Origin: Marinisporobacter sp.
Lineage (GTDB): Bacteria; Bacillota; Clostridia; Peptostreptococcales; Thermotaleaceae
Assembly (NCBI GenBank): GCA_025210525.1
Contig: JAOARP010000033.1
Location: forward strand, 47,861 to 111,860
Direction: 5' to 3'
Length of the DNA: 64,000 nucleotides
Part shown: piece by piece, positions 1 to 7,726 of the stretch
Position numbering within the stretch: position 1 is the stretch's first letter
Layout: every line of letters begins with the position of its first letter
The notes under the pieces: model-generated
Database searches by the model: none
What the model saw: only the letters and a program-made list of their open reading frames with translations
Told to the model about the DNA's origin: nothing
Translations under genes and position numbers: made by a program

Positions 1-1430
1 GTTTGCATAATTTGTACTGCTGCGTTACAAAGAAGTATAATTGTACCCGCTTTAATAATGAATGCTTTTCCTCTTGAAAACATTGAAATTGTAGCTCTTT
101 TAATACTTGGGAATCTATATTCTGGTAACTCCATAATGAAGAATGATCTTGCATTTTTCTCACCAGTAATTCTTACTACCACTAATGCCCCAAGAATGAT
201 GATAGCTATACCCATAAAATACATTGTTGTCCCAACCCATGCTGCATCATCAAAGAATGCGCCAGCAAATAATGCGATAACTGGTAACTTTGCTCCACAA
301 GGCATAAACGGAGTCAACATTGCAGTTGTTCTTCTTTGTCTTTCATTTTTAATCGTTCTAGTCGCCATAATTCCAGGAATTGCACAACCAGTACCAATAA
401 TCATAGGAATAATTGATTTACCTGATAAACCAACACGCTTGAAGAAACGATCCATTATTACAGCAACACGTGCCATATAACCACAATCTTCAAGTAATGC
501 TAATAAGAAAAACAATACCATAATAAGTGGTAAGAATCCAACTACAGCACTAACACCACCAATAATACCATCTAATAACAACGCACTAAGAATTGGTGAT
601 ACACTTTCCCCAAGCATTTCCGCTGCCCATGCATTGATCCCATCAATCCAACCAACAAATATATCTGCCAATAATGGTCCTAGAGACTCTTGTGAAACAG
701 AGAATACTCCCCACATCACCAACGCAAAGATTGGAAGTCCCAACCATTTATGCGCTAAAATTCTATCCGCAGCATCTTGCTTTGTTTGACTATTACTACT
801 TACCTTACGATCTTCAACCTTTGAAACAATGCCATTAACAAAATCAAAACGCTTTCTATCAGAAGCTTGCACCTCTTTCTCGTTTGTAAGGTCAACCCCC
901 TTGCTATCATATGGAGCTGTTTGCCCTTTCCCTTTAACTTCTACAACTTTTGATATTAATGCTTCTAAACCATTATCTCCTGATTTCGTTGATACAGTCT
1001 TAATAATCGGACATCCTAAAGCTTTGCTTAATCCATCTACATTGATTGTTGTTTTCTTTTTCTCATTCAAGTCACTCTTATTAAGAGCTACAACTACTGG
1101 AATACCTAATTCCAAAAGCTGTGTTGTGAAGAATAAACTTCTGCTTAAGTTTGTTGCATCAACAATGTTGATGATTACATCTGGATTTTCGTTTTTAACG
1201 AAATCACGAGTAATGGATTCCTCAGATGTAAATGGTGACATAGAATATGCACCTGGAAGGTCAACTGCCGTAATGTCTACACCTGTCTTATTTAAATTAT
1301 TTTTGATATTCCCTTCCTTTTTCTCAATAGTAACACCTGCCCAGTTACCCACATGTTCAATCTTACCTGTTATAGCATTGAACATTGTTGTTTTCCCACT
1401 GTTAGGATTACCTGTTAGTGCTATTTTCAT
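1..1430 (-). CDS. feoB: Ferrous iron transport protein B, partial (C-terminus beyond window)
   Basis: FeoB is the inner-membrane Fe2+ transporter with an N-terminal GTPase. About 476 residues are visible and the gene runs off the left edge. The start ATG at 1430 follows a GGAGGG site. The first residues carry the P-loop GNPNSGKTT, then switch-type DLPGAYS and a guanine-specificity NKSD motif. The membrane part has the family's gate motif around GTGCAIPGIMATRT and PFMPCGAK. It is the second feoB of the window; the complete copy at 2156-4192 is clearly related but diverged. It lies 84 bp after a FeoA-domain gene (1515-1805), and both are probably read from the Fur-type promoter near 1943. Family and identity are certain; metal specificity of this copy is inferred. 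Confidence 0.97.
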   Translation of the reverse strand, partial: MKIALTGNPNSGKTTMFNAITGKIEHVGNWAGVTIEKKEGNIKNNLNKTGVDITAVDLPGAYSMSPFTSEESITRDFVKNENPDVIINIVDATNLSRSLFFTTQLLELGIPVVVALNKSDLNEKKKTTINVDGLSKALGCPIIKTVSTKSGDNGLEALISKVVEVKGKGQTAPYDSKGVDLTNEKEVQASDRKRFDFVNGIVSKVEDRKVSSNSQTKQDAADRILAHKWLGLPIFALVMWGVFSVSQESLGPLLADIFVGWIDGINAWAAEMLGESVSPILSALLLDGIIGGVSAVVGFLPLIMVLFFLLALLEDCGYMARVAVIMDRFFKRVGLSGKSIIPMIIGTGCAIPGIMATRTIKNERQRRTTAMLTPFMPCGAKLPVIALFAGAFFDDAAWVGTTMYFMGIAIIILGALVVVRITGEKNARSFFIMELPEYRFPSIKRATISMFSRGKAFIIKAGTIILLCNAAVQIMQ

Positions 1431-1514
1431 AATTTCCCTCCTAAATCTTATTTTGTCAGCATGGCTGACTTAAAATAAGTACAAATTAATAATTTATTGT
1501 ATATAAAATTAAAT

Positions 1515-1805
1515 TTATATAATAATCGCTTCTGCTAATTCTAAGTTAATACTATATCTCGCATCTTTTACAGCTATTACGTAGTTCTCACCCAATACAG
1601 ATATTACTGTTAGCTTTTCACCTTCGTAGCAGCCTAAGGTAAATAGAAAATTCTTTAACTCCTCATCATCTGTTTCAATCTTTTTTATTACATATTCTGC
1701 ATTTACCTTTGCTTCAGATAATTTTTTCACCGAATCACCCTTAACCTCTTCAACTTCATAAATTCGAGTTATCATTTTCCTTACTAAAGTACTAGCCATA
1801 GCCAT
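1515..1805 (-). CDS. FeoA-domain protein (long form, 96 aa)
   Basis: This small cytosolic protein has the SH3-like FeoA fold pattern: a LGCYEGEKLTVISVLGENYVIAV-like core around residues 57-80, with the Gly-x-x-x-Gly-x-x-hydrophobic turn typical of FeoA. It is about 20 residues longer at the N-terminus than the two FeoA proteins at 4286-4760, and that extension is basic then acidic. The start at 1805 follows AAAGGAGGT. FeoA is thought to assist FeoB in Fe2+ uptake. The gene directly precedes the partial feoB and follows a strong promoter with Fur-type boxes. It is probably the FeoA partner of the second feo operon. Confidence 0.88.
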   Translation of the reverse strand: MAMASTLVRKMITRIYEVEEVKGDSVKKLSEAKVNAEYVIKKIETDDEELKNFLFTLGCYEGEKLTVISVLGENYVIAVKDARYSINLELAEAIII

Positions 1806-1893
1806 ATATATACCTCCTTTATATATATCACTTTCTAATTTTTAAATCATGGTTGTTAATGTAAGTTTTTTTCATTTATTTATATTTTCTAAT

Positions 1894-1948
1894 TGATTTC
1901 AATTATCAGTTTCAACGATATTATATTCCAATTGATTATAATTGTCAA
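1894..1948 (-). promoter_or_regulatory. Fur-controlled promoter of the second feo operon
   Basis: On the minus strand TTGACA (1943-1948) and TATAAT (1920-1925) are separated by exactly 17 bp. A 15-bp box at 1933-1947 matches the Fur consensus TGATAATNATTATCA at 13 of 14 defined positions and covers the -35 and spacer. A second box at 1894-1908 matches at 11 of 14, with one perfect half, and lies at or just after the start of transcription. Geometry is the same as at 4816-4870. Confidence 0.85.
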
Positions 1949-1987
1949 TGATTTTTGTATGAAAAAACTCAAAGGAGGTTTTTATAT

Positions 1988-2143
1988 TTATGATCCTTTT
2001 CTAGTTGAACAACTGTGATAACTGCATCCCTTACAGCTAATACAACCCGTTCCATTAACTTCTTTTTTTATACCTTTTACCAAACAATATACAGAAAAGC
2101 CACTAATTACTATTCCTATAATCCATGTAAGTAAATTTTCCAC
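1988..2143 (-). CDS. FeoB-associated Cys-rich membrane protein (51 aa)
   Basis: This short gene starts at a GTG (2143) placed 8 bp after AAGGAG. It encodes one hydrophobic helix (residues 4-23, LLTWIIGIVISGFSVYCLVK) followed by a basic stretch and a cysteine cluster, C-x2-C-x2-C-x4-C, at residues 34-45, ending at 1988. This layout fits the FeoB-associated Cys-rich membrane protein family, which sits immediately downstream of feoB in many Firmicutes. Here it begins 12 bp after the feoB stop. Its role is unknown; metal or electron handling at the FeoB pore is only a suggestion. Confidence 0.85.
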   Translation of the reverse strand: MENLLTWIIGIVISGFSVYCLVKGIKKEVNGTGCISCKGCSYHSCSTRKGS

Positions 2144-2155
2144 AAAATCATCTCC

Positions 2156-4192
2156 TTAAAAGCCCAATAGTCCGCCTACTTGATATACAAGGAAGGAAAC
2201 AACCCATGCTACAACAAAAGTATAACCTACAGAAAATCCTGTCCATTTCCATGAATTTGTCTCTCTCTTAATTACTCCAATTACTGCAAGACAAGGTATA
2301 TATAGTAGTGAGAATACCATAAAGGATAATGCACTAAGACTTGTAAATCCAGCAGTTTTTAACGCCCCCGCAAAGCCTAAAACATCTCCCTCCATAGCAG
2401 CTTCTCCTACTGCTTCTCCTAATCCATAGATTACTGCCATACTGCTTACAACAACTTCTTTTGCCATAAGTCCAGTAATTAAAGATAACGCTGCTTGCCA
2501 AGAACCAAATCCTAATGGTTTAAAGATCGGTGCTGCTACTTTACCAATGCCTGCTCCAATACTATCTACCATTTCCACTTGCCCTGAGAAATTAAATCCT
2601 AATATAAACCAAATCAATACAGATGCTGCAAAGATAATTGTACCAGCTCTTAAAATATACCCCTTTGCTTTTTCCCATACAGCTATCCCAGTACTTCCAA
2701 AGGTCGGAAATTTATAAGGTGGAAGCTCCATGACAAAAGGGGTTTGTTCTCCTTTGAATAAAGTTTTCTTAAAAATCAATGCACAAATAATAGCTACAAT
2801 AATTCCTAAAACATAAAGGGAGAATGTAACGATGCTTTCATTCCCTGGAAAAAATACTCCTGCAAATAAAATGTAAATAGGTGCTCTTGCTCCACAAGAC
2901 ATAAAGGGAACCACAAGAATGGACGCCAAACGATCATTTTCATTTTCAAGAGTCCTCGTTCCCATTACAGCTGGAACAGAACAACCAAACCCCATAAGCA
3001 TTGGGATAAACGCCTTTCCACTAAGGCCAATCTTTCTCATGGCTCTATCCATGATAAAGGCCACCCTTGCCATATATCCACTGTCTTCAAGGATTGAAAT
3101 AGCAATAAATAAAAATACAATATTAGGTACAAAAGTTAATACCCCACCAACTCCACCTATAACACCATCAACAATTAATGATTGTAACCAAGGAGCTACT
3201 ACCCCTTCTATAGAAGTACCTACTGTCTCCCCAAGAGTTCCAAACCATCCGTCAATTAAATCCAGGAAAATATTCCCAATATTAAAAGTAAACCAAAATA
3301 CAATATACATAAGTCCAGCAAATATAGGAAGTCCCAGCCATTTGTTTGTTAGTACTTTATCGATTTTATCAGAGGTAGTTAATCCTTCATCTTTAGGTTT
3401 TTTCACTGTTTTTGAAATAATATTTGAAATATAAGTGTATCTTCTGTCTGCAATAATACTCTCATAGTCATCTTCTAATGAAATTTCGTCAGTTACTGCT
3501 ATTTCATCAGTAGATGCCTGTGGTTTCAATCTCAACTCGTTTAAAACCTCTTCATCTTCTTCTATGACCTTTAGGGCTAACCATCTTAGATTAAATTTAG
3601 AAATATCTACGTGACCTTTTAACATTTCTATTGTTTCTTCAATTTTTTTCTCTAAATCTTTCCCATAATTCACTTCATTTAGATGATATTTAATATTTCC
3701 ATAAGCAACATTCAAAGCTGTATCTAATAATTTTTCTATTCCTTTCTTTTGTGTTGCAATAATAGGAACTACCGGTACTCCTAAAAGCTTTGATATTTTC
3801 TCATGATCAATCTTATACCCTCTTCTTTGTGCTACATCTAGCATATTCAAAGCAATCACTACAGGCTTTCCAAGCTCAATAAGCTGCATAGATAAATATA
3901 AATTCCTTTCAATGTTAGAAGCATCCACAATATTTACAACTACATCAGGAGATTCATCCACAATATAATTTCTTGCAATTTTCTCTTCTAATGAATACGG
4001 TGATAAGCTATATGTTCCTGGTAAATCTACTGTTATTATTTCGTTGTTCTTATGCTTTAGCTTTCCTTCTTTTTTCTCTACGGTAACACCTGGCCAGTTT
4101 CCTACAGAGTGTCTAGCACCAGTAAGAGCATTAAACAATGTTGTTTTCCCACTATTAGGATTCCCTGCCAATGCAATGGTGACATCCTTCAT
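2156..4192 (-). CDS. feoB: Ferrous iron transport protein B (complete)
   Basis: This is a full-length FeoB of 678 residues. The start chosen is ATG 4192 (MKDVTIALAGNPNSGKTT), 8 bp after GAGGAGGGG; an upstream in-frame ATG at 4234 lacks a ribosome-binding site. The N-terminal G domain has the P-loop, DLPGTYS and NMLD motifs. A helical region follows, then about eight membrane segments with the conserved gate sequences GFGCSVPAVMGTRT and PFMSCGARAPIY. It transports Fe2+ across the cytoplasmic membrane coupled to nucleotide hydrolysis. The operon order is feoA (4539), feoA (4286), feoB, small Cys-rich protein (1988), under the Fur-type promoter inside the upstream fur gene. Confidence 0.98.
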   Translation of the reverse strand: MKDVTIALAGNPNSGKTTLFNALTGARHSVGNWPGVTVEKKEGKLKHKNNEIITVDLPGTYSLSPYSLEEKIARNYIVDESPDVVVNIVDASNIERNLYLSMQLIELGKPVVIALNMLDVAQRRGYKIDHEKISKLLGVPVVPIIATQKKGIEKLLDTALNVAYGNIKYHLNEVNYGKDLEKKIEETIEMLKGHVDISKFNLRWLALKVIEEDEEVLNELRLKPQASTDEIAVTDEISLEDDYESIIADRRYTYISNIISKTVKKPKDEGLTTSDKIDKVLTNKWLGLPIFAGLMYIVFWFTFNIGNIFLDLIDGWFGTLGETVGTSIEGVVAPWLQSLIVDGVIGGVGGVLTFVPNIVFLFIAISILEDSGYMARVAFIMDRAMRKIGLSGKAFIPMLMGFGCSVPAVMGTRTLENENDRLASILVVPFMSCGARAPIYILFAGVFFPGNESIVTFSLYVLGIIVAIICALIFKKTLFKGEQTPFVMELPPYKFPTFGSTGIAVWEKAKGYILRAGTIIFAASVLIWFILGFNFSGQVEMVDSIGAGIGKVAAPIFKPLGFGSWQAALSLITGLMAKEVVVSSMAVIYGLGEAVGEAAMEGDVLGFAGALKTAGFTSLSALSFMVFSLLYIPCLAVIGVIKRETNSWKWTGFSVGYTFVVAWVVSFLVYQVGGLLGF

Positions 4193-4285
4193 TATTGATA
4201 CCCCTCCTCTTTTGAATATGTAAATCATTCTCAAATTCTAAGCAAAATTATTGACCTTGAAATTTATTTTCAAAGCCTTTACAAA

Positions 4286-4510
4286 CTACTCTACGATAAT
4301 TTTTTCAGCGTCTTCTTTTCTTAAAGTAAGACTATATCCTTTTATTTTTACTTCTATAGGATCGCCTAGGGGGGCTTTTTTTTCTACATAAATATCAGAT
4401 CCTCTAACAATTCCCATATCCATCAGTCTTCTTTTTGCAGGACCCGTTCCTTGTATCTTAATAATCTTACTACCTGTCTTTGGCTGTAATTCTTTCAATG
4501 TTTTTTCCAT
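4286..4510 (-). CDS. feoA: FeoA family protein (74 aa)
   Basis: This compact SH3-like protein has the diagnostic FeoA motif RRLMDMGIVRGSDIYVEKKAPLGDPIEVKIKGYSLTLR, recognisable here from residues 28 to 65, with LxxMG and PLGDP turns. It is of standard FeoA length. It is the second of two consecutive FeoA genes and lies 28 bp after the first, with feoB following. FeoA is a small cytosolic partner of FeoB needed for efficient Fe2+ uptake. This copy has the more canonical sequence of the two, so it is the better candidate for the core FeoA. Confidence 0.95.
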   Translation of the reverse strand: MEKTLKELQPKTGSKIIKIQGTGPAKRRLMDMGIVRGSDIYVEKKAPLGDPIEVKIKGYSLTLRKEDAEKIIVE

Positions 4511-4538
4511 TGTTTATATGTCTCCTTTCCAATATGTA

Positions 4539-4760
4539 CTATGCTATATCTACCATAATTTGTTGTGTAACAACACCACCTAAAACTAATCTAGACCCCC
4601 TTACGTTTATAATAAACGCTCCATTTGTATTATTAGATATAACATTAATCTTAACCCCTGGAGTTAAACCCATATCCTGTAGTTTTTTCTTTAGTTTTGG
4701 TCCCCAATTAATCGCATTTAAAATAGCATTTTGTCCTGGATTTACCATAGATAATGGCAT
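4539..4760 (-). CDS. feoA: FeoA family protein (73 aa)
   Basis: The first gene of the complete feo operon. The start ATG at 4760 lies 6 bp after GGAGGG. It contains KLQDMGLTPGVKINVISNN and a terminal LVLGGVVTQQIMVD segment, which fit the FeoA SH3-like fold (LxDMGLTPG is the most conserved part). It is distinct from the FeoA at 4286-4510, so two different FeoA chains are made with one FeoB. Whether they form a mixed complex or have separate roles cannot be told from the sequence. It is transcribed from the promoter at 4842-4870, giving a leader of roughly 75 nt. Confidence 0.93.
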   Translation of the reverse strand: MPLSMVNPGQNAILNAINWGPKLKKKLQDMGLTPGVKINVISNNTNGAFIINVRGSRLVLGGVVTQQIMVDIA

Positions 4761-4775
4761 ATAACACCCTCCTAT

Positions 4776-5273
4776 CTAATATAATGGCTGTAGGACTTCC
4801 TCCTCTTTTATCAAATGATCGTAATTATCATTATCATCGATATTGTATGCTAATTGATTATGATTGTCAATAATCTTTGCGTCTTTTTCTATACATTTTT
4901 TACATAATCCATAAAACTTTATCCATCCACCCGTAATTTGAATGTTTTTGTTTTTTGTATGTATTTGATCTAATCTAAAATTTTTTTCTATATTGATTAC
5001 CTTTGTAGCTTTACATTCTTTGCAAATCAACAAGCAATGATTTTTTCCAATCAATTCGAAACTCCTCATCCCTTTATACATATCGCTACAATGAATTTTA
5101 CCTTTACTCATTAAGGCATCAAGAATTCTATATACCGTTCTTTGACTGATCTTTTTATTTTTTCCGTGAATCAATGTCATAATTTCTTTTATATTTAACT
5201 TTTTACATATATTTTCTTGAAATATTTGATAAATAATCAACTGATTTCTAGATAATTCTTTTTTTATTTCCAT
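4776..5273 (-). CDS. Fur-family metalloregulator with C-terminal tail
   Basis: A 165-residue Fur/PerR/Zur-family repressor. The N-terminal winged helix includes ISQRTVYRILDALMSKGKIH. It is followed by the metal and dimer domain with HCLLICKECKATKVI (a CxxC) and a second pair, YGLCKKCIEK (another CxxC), the usual structural zinc site. Start 5273 gives an 11-bp gap to GAGAGGG; the ATG at 5282 is only 2 bp from it. About 35 residues follow the last CxxC, in a tail rich in Asp, Asn and His (IIDNHNQLAYNIDDNDNYDH). That tail is encoded by the feo promoter-operator. Proximity to feo suggests iron sensing (Fur proper), but Zur or PerR specificity is not excluded. Confidence 0.9.
   Translation of the reverse strand: MEIKKELSRNQLIIYQIFQENICKKLNIKEIMTLIHGKNKKISQRTVYRILDALMSKGKIHCSDMYKGMRSFELIGKNHCLLICKECKATKVINIEKNFRLDQIHTKNKNIQITGGWIKFYGLCKKCIEKDAKIIDNHNQLAYNIDDNDNYDHLIKEEEVLQPLY
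4816..4870 (-). promoter_or_regulatory. Fur-controlled feo promoter inside the 3' end of the fur-like gene
   Basis: On the minus strand TTGACA (4865-4870) and TACAAT (4842-4847) are 17 bp apart. Fur-type 15-bp boxes (consensus TGATAATNATTATCA) occur at 4855-4869 (12 of 14, over the -35 and spacer), 4822-4836 (12 of 14) and 4816-4830 (12 of 14), the last two overlapping at the expected transcription start. All of this lies within codons of the upstream fur-family gene (4776-5273). Confidence 0.85.
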
Positions 5274-5291
5274 GTTGATCATGTCCCTCTC

Positions 5292-5906
5292 TTACAAGCA
5301 TAATCTTATAAATAAATCTACCAATTCTTTATCGAACTGACTGCCGGCTCCTACTTTTAGCCTAGCTAATGCATCCTGATTAGATAATGTACCTCTATAG
5401 GGGCGGTCTCCAATCATAGCTTCATAAGCATCACAAATACTAAATATTCTTACTTTATAAGGAATTTCTTTTCCCTTTAACCCTGAAGGATAACCCTTTC
5501 CGTCTACTCTTTCATGATGGTATAAAACATAATGCAAAAGATTTTTTGGTGCTTTCATCTCCTTTAAGATTTTATACCCCTCTAGAGGATGTCTTTTAAT
5601 AACTTCATATTCCTCCTTAGTAAGTTTTGACTTTTTCAATAATATTCTATCTGGAATAGTTATTTTACCTATATCATGAATAATTCCTGCATATTCTAAT
5701 TCTTGTATGTCATCTGAAGAAAGTCCTAGTTTTTCCCCAAATATTTTTGCATAGTATCCAACCCTTAATGAATGGTTTTTGGTAAATCCATCTTTTTCTT
5801 TTAGCATATCTATAATGATTTGAATATTGAATCGATTTTCTTCTTTACTATTTCTTAATTGTTTTTGAATTGTTTCCATATGGATTTCTTTTAAGGCCAA
5901 TACCAT
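5292..5906 (-). CDS. HD-GYP domain c-di-GMP phosphodiesterase
   Basis: A 204-residue, almost stand-alone HD-GYP domain. It has HDIGK at about residues 77-81, HHE at 130-132 and DGKGYP at 135-140, so the catalytic metal ligands and the GYP signature are intact. HD-GYP proteins hydrolyse cyclic di-GMP. There is no sensory or membrane domain, only a short helical N-terminus. Start ATG 5906 lies 8 bp after GGAGGGAGG; the in-frame ATG at 5960 has no ribosome-binding site, and using 5906 frees the Fur-like boxes upstream. It is followed 18 bp later by the fur gene, so the two may be co-transcribed. It diverges from a diguanylate cyclase gene. Confidence 0.92.
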   Translation of the reverse strand: MVLALKEIHMETIQKQLRNSKEENRFNIQIIIDMLKEKDGFTKNHSLRVGYYAKIFGEKLGLSSDDIQELEYAGIIHDIGKITIPDRILLKKSKLTKEEYEVIKRHPLEGYKILKEMKAPKNLLHYVLYHHERVDGKGYPSGLKGKEIPYKVRIFSICDAYEAMIGDRPYRGTLSNQDALARLKVGAGSQFDKELVDLFIRLCL

Positions 5907-5929
5907 TTCCTTAGCCTCCCTCCGTCTCA

Positions 5930-6075
5930 CCATATTATCATTAACGATATTCATTCTCATTTATACTATCATAATATTCTTTTTGTGTAAAATAAATTTT
6001 AAAATTATTTTTGGTCATCTTTTCTCTTGACAGTCATAAGAGGGTATTCTACAATATAATTGATAATTGTTTTCA
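5930..6075. promoter_or_regulatory. Divergent promoter region of the c-di-GMP gene pair with Fur-type boxes
   Basis: On the plus strand a TATAAT at 6055-6060 is followed at once by TGATAATTGTTTTCA (6061-6075), matching the Fur consensus at 12 of 14 positions. A TTGACA at 6027-6032 is 22 bp from that TATAAT, too far for a standard pair. On the minus strand, in front of the HD-GYP start at 5906, lie a perfect half-site TGATAAT and an 11-of-14 box (TGAGAATGAATATCG) within 5930-5960. Confidence 0.6.
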
Positions 6076-6104
6076 TTTGTTTAATAAAGGAGATTGATTT
6101 TCAC

Positions 6105-7202
6105 ATGTTAGATCTTAATCATTCTAGAATGAAAATGTTAGAAGAACTATATCTAGGTATACAATTAATCTTACTACTACTTAGTCTTTTGACTTTTCAA
6201 CACATTCCTATACATAATTCTATACTTCCTATAAAAAAATTTTTATTTATTTACGGTTTTTATTTAGCTTTTTTAGCAATCTATTTTATCCGAAAAACAT
6301 ATTTTCAAAACATCCATCATTTTAATCCAAATTTATTTTTGTCCCTTATAGATGGCATATTTTTATCTGTATTTTTATATCTATCAAAAGATTTTTTTTA
6401 TCCTGTATTTCATTTATTTTATATTTATATCACCTTACAAACGGTTCGGTTTTATTATAAGAGTTCTTATTTATTTAGTTCTTTTGTCACCCTATGCTAC
6501 GGAATAATTGTCATCCTACAAAATCCCAAGAATTTATTCTCTTTAGAATTTCTTATGAACATTTTTTCTTTTTATTTACTAAGCTATGTGTTGGCTTCTA
6601 TTTTGAAAGAAATGTATCGCTTACAATCACAAACTTCCTTTATGTTCAAGGAAATCAAAGAAAAAAATGCCGTACTCAATGAGATTGCAACAAAAGATTA
6701 TCTTACAAACATGTATAATCACAAAAGCTTTTACAAATATTTAAAAGACGTGATCAAAGCTTCAGAGTCAAAAAATACACCTTTTTGTCTAACTATAATG
6801 GATATTGATAATTTCAAAAAAGTAAATGATACTTATGGTCATTTAGCAGGGGATGCTATTTTAAAAGAAATTTCTTCAATGATTCATGATCATATTAGAA
6901 AAACAGATATTGCTGCTAGATATGGAGGAGAAGAATTCGCTATCATCTTTCCTAATACATCTATAGATCAAGCTAAAAAAATTTGCGAAAGAATAAGAAA
7001 AACTATTGAAACTCATGTTTTTATTATGAATCAAGAAAAAATAAAGATCACCATCAGCGGAGGAGTAGGCTGTGCTAGCATCGCTCCCTCTTCTTCTAAT
7101 CAGCATAATTTTGTTGAATTAGTAGACAACCTTCTATATGAAGCAAAACACCTAGGCAAAAACCAATTCAAATGTTCTGAAAAAATCCTATGCTTGGATT
7201 AA
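6105..7202 (+). CDS. Membrane-bound diguanylate cyclase (GGDEF domain)
   Basis: A 365-residue protein. About six hydrophobic segments span residues 15-170 and contain no recognisable ligand domain; a C-terminal GGDEF domain follows. The active-site GGEEF is at about residues 274-278, preceded by DIDNFKKVNDTYGH and followed by a normal domain end. An RxxD product-inhibition site (RKTD) lies five residues before GGEEF, so the enzyme should be active and feedback-inhibited. It makes cyclic di-GMP from GTP. Start ATG 6105 is 12 bp after AAAGGAG; the in-frame ATG at 6060 lies within the promoter. The Fur-type box at 6061-6075 implies induction when iron is low. A perfect 18-bp hairpin terminator follows. 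Confidence 0.95.
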   Translation: MLDLNHSRMKMLEELYLGIQLILLLLSLLTFQHIPIHNSILPIKKFLFIYGFYLAFLAIYFIRKTYFQNIHHFNPNLFLSLIDGIFLSVFLYLSKDFFYPVFHLFYIYITLQTVRFYYKSSYLFSSFVTLCYGIIVILQNPKNLFSLEFLMNIFSFYLLSYVLASILKEMYRLQSQTSFMFKEIKEKNAVLNEIATKDYLTNMYNHKSFYKYLKDVIKASESKNTPFCLTIMDIDNFKKVNDTYGHLAGDAILKEISSMIHDHIRKTDIAARYGGEEFAIIFPNTSIDQAKKICERIRKTIETHVFIMNQEKIKITISGGVGCASIAPSSSNQHNFVELVDNLLYEAKHLGKNQFKCSEKILCLD

Positions 7203-7206
7203 TATA

Positions 7207-7256
7207 AAAAAACAAGGAAGGAAATGATATCATATCATTTCCTTCCTTGTTTTTTA
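7207..7256. terminator. Bidirectional intrinsic terminator
   Basis: Perfect 18-bp arms (7211-7228 and 7234-7251) with A/T tracts on both sides, between the convergent diguanylate cyclase and DUF2325 genes. Confidence 0.92.
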
Positions 7257-7265
7257 TAAGTACAT

Positions 7266-7565
7266 TTATATACATCTCTTTTTACAATGCTTACAAATAT
7301 CTAGCTTCATAGCTAAATCACTTCCCGCTCTCTTTGCAAATACACATGGAACTTCCATACTTCTTGATTCCTTTTTAATAATATTTGCTAAATTATGTTC
7401 AATAAAATCATATAAAACAATAATCATGTCTATATTCATAGGAATTGTTTTATTTCTCATTCCTTTTTTCCGTCCTGTCCAATGAATATAATCTTCAAAC
7501 CCTCTTTCGTTTAGTACCTGCGGTATGCTTCCCAATCGATCTCCGCCCACGATTAATGCAGTCAT
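7266..7565 (-). CDS. DUF2325 domain protein (99 aa)
   Basis: A small protein of the DUF2325 family. It has the N-terminal ALIVGGDRLGSIPQVL motif, a central MIIVLYDFIEHN strand, and a C-terminal cysteine motif C-x2-C-x3-C (CKHCKKRC) at residues 91-98. It begins after an AGGAGG site. The biochemical function of the family is not established. The promoter carries one of the best Fur-type boxes in the window, so the protein is expected to be made under iron limitation together with feo. The C-terminal cysteines could bind a metal; this is inference. Confidence 0.85.
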   Translation of the reverse strand: MTALIVGGDRLGSIPQVLNERGFEDYIHWTGRKKGMRNKTIPMNIDMIIVLYDFIEHNLANIIKKESRSMEVPCVFAKRAGSDLAMKLDICKHCKKRCI

Positions 7566-7587
7566 TTTTTCGCCTCCTGTTTTTAAA

Positions 7588-7633
7588 TGATATTGATTAT
7601 CATTATTATATATTTAAATAAATAATCTGTCAA
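7588..7633 (-). promoter_or_regulatory. Fur-controlled promoter of the DUF2325 gene
   Basis: Minus-strand TTGACA (7628-7633) and TATAAT (7605-7610) with a 17-bp spacer. Directly after the -10 lies a 15-bp box (7588-7602) matching TGATAATNATTATCA at 13 of 14 positions. Confidence 0.87.
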
Positions 7634-7726
7634 CCTCTTATCTTTAATTAAAAAAACATCGTTACTCCTATCCCATTAGGTAGTATAATTAAAATGATAA
7701 AACTTGTTTAATGGGGGGAATATAAA

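Noticed and set aside
6027..6060. TTGACA and TATAAT before the diguanylate cyclase as a standard promoter pair
   Set aside because: The spacing is 22 bp, too long for a normal sigma-A promoter; only the -10 is relied on.
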